From Calycina herbarum (Eukaryota > Ascomycota > Leotiomycetes > Helotiales > Pezizellaceae), in assembly GCA_001414485.1 (NCBI GenBank), contig LLEY01000007.1, positions 1 to 64,000 on the forward strand: DNA of 64,000 nt. Reading direction: 5' to 3'. The notes under the pieces are model-generated. The model was given only the letters and a program-made list of their open reading frames with translations, made no database searches and was not told the DNA's origin. This document shows, one piece after another, positions 56,869 to 64,000 of this stretch; position 1 is the first letter of the stretch; every line of letters starts with the position of its first letter. Both the position numbers and the translations under genes were made by a program.

Positions 56869-57597
56869 ATGGCGCCCACATCTCTCACACTACGGCCATT
56901 GAGCTGCTGGAAGTCCTTACTACGCCAATCGCCCTTACAAAACACCATCGTCAGATCTCTGAGCATCAACACATACTACAAACCAAAGCCAATCGACGCA
57001 CCCTTCGTCCGTATGTTCTCCATGCCTTACCCAGTTCAATTGCTTCATAAATACTGACTTCCCCAAGCAAAAAAGAAAATCAAAGCCTACCCCCCACCCC
57101 CCTCCACCCGCGCCCTCTGCAAAGAACCCATCCAAGCAGTAACACAATCCCAAATCACCCTCCTCGATCCCACCGGCGACCGCACAACCCTCTTCTCAAA
57201 GGCCAACCCCGAAGCCGCCCACGTAGGCGACATCCTCCTGGTGCGCCTCAAGAACGGCGATCCCTTCGCCGGAGTATGCATCAACATTCGTCGTCGAGGA
57301 ATCGATTCCGGCATCTTACTACGAAATGAACTCACAAGAGTAGGAGTGGAAATGTGGTTTAAGATTTATAGTCCCAATGTGGAGGGTATCGAGGTTGTGC
57401 AGAGACGGGAGAAGAGGGCTAGAAGGGCGAGATTGACGTACATGCGCAAGAAGAAACATGATATTGGGAGTGTGCAGAATATTGTTTTGGCGTACCAGAG
57501 GACGAGGGGGGCGCTTAGGGGGGCGGGTGATGGGGCGGCGGTGGGTCATGAGAATAAGGGTGGTAAGAGGAAGGTTAAGAGTAAGGCGAAGAGATAG
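56869..57597 (+). CDS. IMG1: mitochondrial large-subunit ribosomal protein bL19m
   Basis: A 223-residue mitochondrial ribosomal protein homologous to bacterial L19 and yeast Img1. Exons 56869-57010 and 57068-57597; the 57-nt intron has a GTATGT donor and CAAG acceptor and joins DAPFV to PKKKIKAY. The N-terminal part MAPTSLTLRPLSCWKSLLRQ is a presequence. The L19 core follows: AHVGDILLVRLKNGDPFAGV, CINIRRRGIDSGILLRNELT, GVEMWFKIYSPNVEGIEVVQ and RREKRARRARLTYMRKKKHD. A basic tail (KGGKRKVKSKAKR) extends past bacterial L19, as in other fungi. L19 sits at the subunit interface of the ribosome. Confidence 0.93.
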
Positions 57598-58777
57598 GTG
57601 GGAGGAGGGGTGTATTATAGATATGGCATTGAGGGCGCTTGGAAATTTGGGCTATGCTTTGAGAGGCTTGTACATCAATGTTCTATTACAAAACGAGATA
57701 TTTGCTTGTAGGCGCTTTGCCATGGGTGTCTGGTTCAAGTGAGATCAAATTTTCAGATTGTCTGAAATTTGACGTGGCTGTCTGTTTGTACCTTGCTGTT
57801 TAGAGAAAGCTGTTGTGAATTAGAGTGCTATATATTTCAGTGTCATTTTCTCTGTGCTTTTCAATGGGCCCAAGGTTGTAAAATTGAGCTATCCCAGTGA
57901 GATAAAGCAGCATTTTTGCATTCTTGCTTCTTGTTAGCTCTTGGTCCTGTCCTTCACTGGCGGGAGATGTCACTCAAGTCCTCTTTTCATATGAAATGGA
58001 GCTTTTATTGTACTTTACAAAGAGCATTGTATCTTTGGAATTCCATCTTCCTTGTTGTGTCTAGCGGAGCCCAGGGTCTTCACTAGTTCATTGCTCTTCA
58101 TCTCGATTTGAGCGCCTTTCTTAACGTGGGTGGTTAGAAACTCCTTTTGTGCGGCTGACTTACGAAAGTTAGCGGTGGCCAACACTATATTTTGACAATG
58201 TCAAGGAGGTTATATCTCTACACCTGTTAGAATTTACAAACGCAATAAACATTGCCAAGAAGGCCAGAGTATAATCCATCAACAATCTAAACACTGTTTT
58301 TTACTTGAAGTTTTAGATACAATCTTGGAGAATGTCCAAAAGAATTATGAAATTGAGTTACCAATTCTGCTGGACCTTCACTTTGTACTTGTTGTAATAT
58401 GGTAGATTTACTTTAAGAAACTTGCTTTCTCTTACAAAAATGATCTAGGATTTGTGTATTCACGGGCATCTTGTAAGGCTATGTTTTAGCTACTTACTAA
58501 TACGCATGTTTACTTTCTTACCACATTCAAATCCAAAGTGAATCTGATTTGGTCAATACTGTAGGTAAGAAATGGTGTGAGTCAGTGGCAAAAGAAATAC
58601 TTCTTAAGGCCCTCCTGCCTCTGCATATATTTCTTTCTTTTCATTTCCCAAACACATCCGGTTTGTTACCTTTCCTTTCAACCAACCTGACACCAAAGGT
58701 CAACGTACTTTCAACACTTCACTACATCCACAAAACCTCTCCACTCTTCCGCTATCTACTCTCAACCAGCTTCCAAA
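57598..58777. other. intergenic
   Basis: 3' flank of IMG1 and promoter of the next gene. No frame with a family match; the plus-strand frame at 58549-58827 overlaps the start of the next gene in another register. A pyrimidine-rich, A/T-rich leader lies at about 58600-58775. Confidence 0.4.
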
Positions 58778-59562
58778 ATGGCGAAATTCTCCAAGGGCAG
58801 ATCCCGCAAGGAGAACCTCGAGGCTAAGCAAGCCGCCACCGAGGCTACCACCGACAGACTCACCTCCCAACCAAAACTCATCCCCCAACACCCGGCGATC
58901 ATCTCCAGTGATGATGGACAAGCCTTGGAAGTCATAATCGATGCTAAGCCACGCACCAGTGTTTGCATCGCAAATTCTGGTCAGGAGACTGAGTGCAGTA
59001 AGTCTTATCCCCCCTCTCTTCTCCTCTACATCCTGTCCAACCTTCCACAAGTCTCGCTATAAAAAATGAAGTAGCTGACGGAATGATGAAACAGTCGACC
59101 CGAAGATCTTGAGCATTCTCCCCCACTACGCCGAAGTGACAACCCACCTCAAGATTAGCATCGCGTACCGAAACCCCCTGGCGGTCACAAAGCACTTCCA
59201 AGAATCCGAGTTGGCTTTCACGAAGAAACTCGCTGGCATCGTCTTCGCGTTCCAAAACCTCGAGAGTTTGAGAGTCCTTGTCCAGATTGCGACTGAGCCC
59301 AATCAAAACACGCGGGTTAACCAATACGTGTGGTATTTCTTCTTCACCCCCGAGATATCTTACAAAGTAACTGACCACGAGGTCTTGTTATAGGCATCAT
59401 CTGAAGCATCTGGTTTGGTGGTACAAGTACGACTTCAAGGAGATTGAACTCTATATCTGGGCTATTGAGGGTGATTCTTGGAACCTAATCGAGGAAGGAA
59501 GTATGGTTGATAAGCGGATGGTCAACTATAAGGAGAGTTTGGTTAAGGCTGGTATTCTTTGA
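58778..59562 (+). CDS. hypothetical protein, 207 residues, 3 exons
   Basis: Exons 58778-58997, 59095-59329 and 59394-59562, introns 97 and 64 nt; frame is kept throughout. The second donor (TACGT/GTGGTA) is weak, so the second intron is less sure. The N-terminal 40 residues are basic and polar (MAKFSKGRSRKENLEAKQAA), the middle is alpha/beta with ILPHYAEVTTHLKISIAYRN and FTKKLAGIVFAFQNLESLRV, and the end is HLKHLVWWYKYDFKEIELYI then ESLVKAGIL. No signal or membrane segment is visible. The protein resembles small intracellular hypothetical proteins common in plant-associated fungi, but I recognise no family. It lies 0.7 kb from a large degraded transposon. The overlapping frame 59507-59800 is not called. 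Confidence 0.6.
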
Positions 59563-60260
59563 TCATCTGGCTGTTGGCGATGGTCTCATGACTGAGACTA
59601 CCGGCTGTATGGGATGGCGCTGGAGTTATTTGGGGATATGGGGTATGGGGTTTAGTTTGTGTTATGGGATGCGGGTGTTATTGGGGAGTATGGCGTATTC
59701 AGTCTTTCGGTGTAGAAGGGTTTGGTACAGTGTGTGGCGTTTGGCAAACACCATCAGCTTTTTGCTGCGTATGGGTCCCGCGAAGGCAAATTACAGATAG
59801 GATGGCTCGGCAAGGAGTAAATAAATAATACCAACCCATATGTTAATCTTCTTTTGTGAATTTGGTGGATATTCTGTCTTCCGGGAAATCAGTTTTCCTT
59901 TTAATTACGTAAACGTTCGGCAGAGTCGTCGATGGTATTTCTATAGTGCCTACTGGAATAGGAAACTATTACCAGGGGGTGAGAAATTTAAGGTCGAACG
60001 TGGTAGAGCACGGCTTTCAAATTGGATAAAACAGAGACAGAAAGGAAAGAATGCAGTCTATCGATTGTTCTAAGATCAGATTACCGGCTACATTTGATAA
60101 GTACTAAGTAGTGGCTTTGAGATGAAGCGCTCGATATCAACATGAAGTCCGGAATCCCCTCAGTTGGCGAAGTCCATAACCCGCTCACATGAATCGCTAT
60201 AGGTTGCTTTCTCAATCCGTTTTCAAGATATCTAACCTTGTATGAACCTCCGCTCTGTTC
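59563..60260. other. spacer before the TIR element
   Basis: G/T-rich then AT-rich sequence with overlapping short frames (59507-59800, 59840-60073) and no family match. Confidence 0.4.
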
Positions 60261-61342
60261 TATGGTGTTCCGCCATACGAGGTATTGCGCAAATAGACGT
60301 CTATTTGCGCAATTTTCATCTATTTGGATAATAGACTAAGTAATTCCGCGATTACTTTTACTAGTCTAATTAGCCAATTAGACTAAGAAAAATATAGTAA
60401 ATTTAAACTCCTAAATACAAAAATGAAGCTTTTCCCAGCTTACTTTTTCAGCTTACGACCAGCCCCTGGTCTTGCCCCCCTCTACCCCCCTTTTTAGCTA
60501 GCTTCTTTTAAGGAGGCGCACGTGCTGTCTTCTTTACTCTCTTTACTCTAGCTACTTCTTCCGCCTCTTCAGCCTCTCCATTACTTATAATCACTTCAAT
60601 AGGCTTATTATCACTTATTCTCGCCCCCTTTCGCTTACGCCCTGCTCTTTACATCCCAGAGAGTGCTCTACACCCATTGGTCAGTTGCTACGCCACGCCT
60701 AGCTTAAACTTAGGCTGCTTTTGTGCATTAGATCTTATAAAGAGGGATATACGCTAGGGGGGTTAGAGATTTTCCCTATTAAGCTCGTGGTGCTGATATC
60801 TCCTACTTAAAAGTCTATGCTTACACGTTAATTAGTAGCTGCTAGGATAATAATCGTTAACTCGGCAGAATATACGTGTTGGTTTAGTCTTTAGCCGAAG
60901 TTGTAAGAGGATAAGAAGTATAACTATAGCTCCTTTTATAAAAACTTCAGCTGCTTTAAGAGTGTTTTTTGCTAGTATTCTCTCTCTTGCTTATTTATTC
61001 TTTATAGAAACTCGTTTCTCTATCTTAGAAAGTATTAGAGCTTCAGTCTCTAGAGCTATATTAGTATCTAATACTTCTTCTTCTTCGGGCCTACTAAGAA
61101 GTTAGTAAAAGAGAGGTAAAAAGAGGGGTAAAAAGAGGGGTAAGATATACGTACATAGGCTAAGCACTAGAAAGCTAGTAAGGCTTTCTACTAAACCAGG
61201 CCTTAAAGGGAGTAACGTGAGCTAGGAGTATAGTAGGAGGTGTAAGGTTAATAACTTCTTGAAGTTCTAGAAGTAGTAAAACCTACTCCTAAAGGCTGCT
61301 GGCTCGGTCTATATAGAACGTAGAGAGACGAGCTTTAAATAT

Positions 61343-61733
61343 GCTATTTGCCTTCTCTATACTCCCCTAGGTTTGAGAGTAATAGGCACGACCGCGAATC
61401 TACGTAATAGGTGGATTTTATAACTCGTATAGTACTATAAGCTCTCTCTTAAACTTAGTACTATTGTCGTAATAGAATTTATAAGAGGAACTGTTGTTCG
61501 AGATCTAGTAGGCTATAAAATAATTAGTTTTTATTAAGTCAAAGTAAGGTAAGAATATACTAATAGCCTTAGTAATAGTCTTACTCTCCTTATTCTTTAG
61601 AGTATATAGCTATATATATCTTAAGAAGTGATCTTTAATCTAGAGGATCTACTTAAAGCTCTATAATTCGTTATATCTAGGGAAGAAGAGTAGATTAGGT
61701 TAAGAAGTAAAGTCTATAAGATCTATATAGACT
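61343..61733 (-). pseudogene. integrase-type DDE core relic inside the TIR element
   Basis: Read on the minus strand with stops: VYIDLIDFTS (first Asp, about 61730), a stretch like IKDHFLRYI.LYTLKNKE, then YYDNSTKFKREL (about 61460, second Asp, in place of DNG-EFK), and RGRAYYSQT.GSIEKANSIF (about 61365, Glu). This is the order of motifs in retroviral-type integrases of LTR retrotransposons and of Ginger-like DNA transposons. Many TAG/TAA codons and N/S/K in place of G/E are what C-to-T and G-to-A changes would give. It cannot be expressed. Confidence 0.55.
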
Positions 61734-62193
61734 CTATTAAGGCAACGACGTGAGATGATTAGCTAGATAATAGTCGGTTTATAGGAAGCCCTCGTAAGAG
61801 TATAGTATATATACCTCTTAAGGATAAACTCTACGTCTTTCTATAAGATCCTATAATATAACTCTATATAGCGTATATAAGTCTTATTTACGCCTAAGTT
61901 TATTAGTTAATTAAATAAGAATAAGTAGAGTTAGGCACTTACTAGTATACTTTAGTCTACGATGTACTCTAGTAATAAGATTAAAGGCGTTCTAGGTATA
62001 AACTATATATCTCTTTAGGTAATCCGTTCTACGAACCGATTTAGGTTGACGATATACTTAGTTATTATTAAGTATATACTTGTTAAGAGCTTTAAACTTT
62101 ACTATAGATTACCTTACTCTTTCTACTATTAGGAGACCTTAAGAGACTACTTGCTTTAGGTTTTATAGCTAATTACGGTACTTGAATCGCTTA

Positions 62194-62628
62194 ACGTGGT
62201 TTATTAGGACCCTGCGTATATTAGGACCCTGCGCACTTCAAAACCTATATAAAAAACGTCTGTGTATAACCGTGTACTTTACGTATTTATTTATAAAAAA
62301 ATCTGAAATTGAAATCTTAGTTTTATTACTATATAAACAAATAATATTTAGAATTTCAGACGCTTACTAATTATAATCGCTAAGTTATCAAAGAAATAAA
62401 AAAGACAACTATGATTATAGGGGTAATTTTAAGCGAATCGTTGATTATAATTAGTAAGCGTCTAAAAAACCTAAAAATTATTCCTTTATATAGTAATAAA
62501 ACTTAGATTTCAATTTCAGATTTTTTTATAAATAAATACGTAAAGTGTACGGTTATGCATAGACGTTTTTTGTATAGGTTTTGAAGTGCGTAGGGTCCTG
62601 ATATGCGTAGGGTCCTGATAAACCACGT
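62194..62628. mobile_element. 435-bp palindromic foldback element, nested
   Basis: Nearly the whole element is one inverted repeat with a centre near 62405. It starts ACGTGGTTTA and ends TAAACCACGT, flanked by TA on both sides (62192-62193, 62629-62630). Just inside each end ttaggaccctgcg occurs twice in tandem, in mirror order at the other end. The arms match over about 190 bp with few differences (e.g. gtgtataaccgtgtac against gtacggttatgcat). No coding capacity; the frame at 62182-62370 is a by-product. It is much better preserved than the host element, so it probably arrived later. Confidence 0.8.
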
Positions 62629-63299
62629 TATAAGAAGTGAGATATCTCTTATTAGGAGAGGCTTCAAGGTAGTCGTGAAATTCCTGCTTAGCTAAAGTAC
62701 TAAAAGGGGTGATATTTAGGGGTTCAGAGCCCTTAGTAGGGAATAGAGGGGCAAACCGGACCCCTTAAGGTGAAGAGTAAGAGTCGTTAACGTCTATAAT
62801 AGTAGGGTAAAAGAGGTATAAAGATAGGATAGAAATATAAGGTTAAAATACTTTAGTTCTTTAAGAAAAAGAAAGAGATATCTAGTTAACTATAAGAATA
62901 ACTCCTAGTAGTAAGATAAGAGAGAAGTGCCGTTCTCCTAGCCTCTCTAACCTCCCTCTTTTTAACCGACCCACCTTGTTTTACCTACTTTTTACCTACC
63001 AACATACTTCTAAAACCTTAGCAAACATAAAGAAAGTTAAATATTACTACTAGGTATCTATTAATCTTATGTCTAAGTTTTAAAAAAGTTTTAACTATTC
63101 TTTATTAGGCAGGTAAAGTGGGAATAGCCTCAAATAAGGGCTAGGAGTGACGTGGAGAGAGTTTTGAAAAAAGTGTATTTAATTAAAATCGCGGTATTAG
63201 ACACCCGATTTAGGCCATCTATTGGTTTGCGCAATCCAGAATTTATTGCCCAAATAGATTAGTCTAATTGCGCAATACCTCGTATTGCGGAACACCATA

Positions 63300-64000
63300 G
63301 CACAGCTCACAGTACATTTGAGTGACATGCCTGTCTCAAATCAACCAATCACACCAATATCAATACGGGGCAAGTTGTGCTTGCAGTCTTATCCAGAAGC
63401 TCCATATTTCAATCCTGGTCCTTTTGTAACGTTAAGTGTATATTGTTGTACAGCATGATATATAGGCTCGTGATATGGACAGAAATGGGCCAGATGAATT
63501 GCAATGGCTAAAATGGAAGAGTAGGTCACGAACCACAGATAAGCATCAGGATAGATAGGATTCCGGGCCTAGGACTCGGGATTTTACCTTGAATATAGCA
63601 AACTGCATATCCAAAATACAAAGATAACAAACCAGTGGGGTAGCTTGCAGCGGGGCTATTATAGTTTCCTGTTTTAGCCAAGATGGGACGCTCATCGTCT
63701 CCTTCCCTCTCTACCTCTTACGTGAAATGAAGAACATCGAAAATAAATGATCGACATATGCTATCCAAAAGAAAAATGAGCATTGAGTACCAGATGTCAG
63801 CCTTCTTTACACGTTTTCTTCCAAGTTTCACCTAAAAGGTTTACAGATGATTCTAGGATTATCCACTGAGTGATGAAGGTGTACATGGCACACTACATTA
63901 CTAAATACACAGTGGGGCCACGAAGAAACCATGCTACCATCTCCGCATTCCATACTCTCCACGTTTTTGGTAGGGTTAATTACCTTCTGCATCGGGGAAT
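63300..64000. other. right edge, no gene seen
   Basis: Unremarkable AT-rich sequence to the window end. No frame over 60 codons; no repeat or RNA gene recognised. Confidence 0.5.

Larger units (their letters stand above)
60263..63297. mobile_element. degraded 3.0-kb TIR DNA transposon
   Basis: Left end TGGTGTTCCGC(C)ATACGAG... and right end, in reverse complement, TGGTGTTCCGC(A)ATACGAG... match for about 32 bp with one difference, and similarity continues weakly beyond (CTATTT, TAGACTAA). Both ends are flanked by TA (60261-60262, 63298-63299), as for Tc1/mariner-like insertions. The inside is very AT-rich, with TA- and TAG-dense sequence and no long frame, consistent with RIP. On the minus strand a relic of an integrase/transposase catalytic core can be read (61343-61733). 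A second, palindromic element is inserted at 62194-62628. Confidence 0.78.

Noticed and set aside
59507..59800. 97-codon frame rich in Trp and Gly
   Set aside because: Overlaps the last exon of the hypothetical gene at 58778-59562 in another register and has no conserved pattern.
1..64000. CRISPR arrays, bacterial operons and Shine-Dalgarno sites
   Set aside because: Intron-bearing genes, fungal families and Pol III signals show a fungal nuclear genome; no regularly spaced direct repeats were seen.

Overview
This window is nuclear DNA of a filamentous ascomycete (Pezizomycotina). The genes carry short introns (about 50-125 nt, with GT...CTAAC...AG signals), there is no operon structure, and several families are typical of moulds: AA9 polysaccharide monooxygenase, HET, NACHT/NLR-type genes, an NRPS-like reductase and an NmrA-like protein. 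Transposon remains look RIP-like (AT-rich, with TGG to TAG changes). A member of the Leotiomycetes/Helotiales would fit, but that is inference.

Layout. (1) 1-18.1 kb is a conserved housekeeping block rich in RNA-processing genes: an arrestin-like adapter, a PPIL3-type cyclophilin with a GC-AG intron, PRMT5, a protein with two copies of an unrecognised ~90-residue domain, the tRNA-splicing endonuclease subunit SEN54, an unusually long tRNA-Leu(TAG)-like gene and the five-part gene for the spliceosomal protein SmF. (2) 18.3-35 kb is a graveyard of self/non-self recognition genes and mobile DNA: a hydrolase-NACHT-ankyrin pseudogene, the two ends of a broken nucleoside-phosphorylase-NACHT gene with an intact GIY-YIG/zinc-finger gene between them, a CorA-like gene, a HET pseudogene, a 310-bp Fot1-type MITE and a possible solo LTR. 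(3) 35.6-48.6 kb holds accessory metabolism: an AA9 LPMO, then an NRPS-like adenylation-thiolation-reductase gene divergent from a methyltransferase gene, followed by a cytochrome P450 and an NmrA-like gene; the last four could form a small metabolite cluster. (4) 50.6-59.6 kb is housekeeping again: condensin subunit YCG1/CAP-G, a mitochondrial-type cysteine synthase, a putative mitochondrial protein, mitochondrial ribosomal protein bL19m (IMG1) and one unknown gene. (5) 60.26-63.30 kb is a 3.0-kb degraded TIR element with integrase-core relics, and inside it a 435-bp near-perfect palindromic foldback element.

How genes relate. In region 1, PRMT5 is known to methylate Sm proteins, SmF is part of the Sm ring, PPIL3 is spliceosome-associated, and SEN54 belongs to the enzyme that removes tRNA introns such as the one the tRNA-Leu appears to contain. 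Regions 2 and 5 show what transposition and probable RIP have left of incompatibility genes and transposons. All splice sites were read by eye; exon joins were accepted when frame and family alignment agreed.
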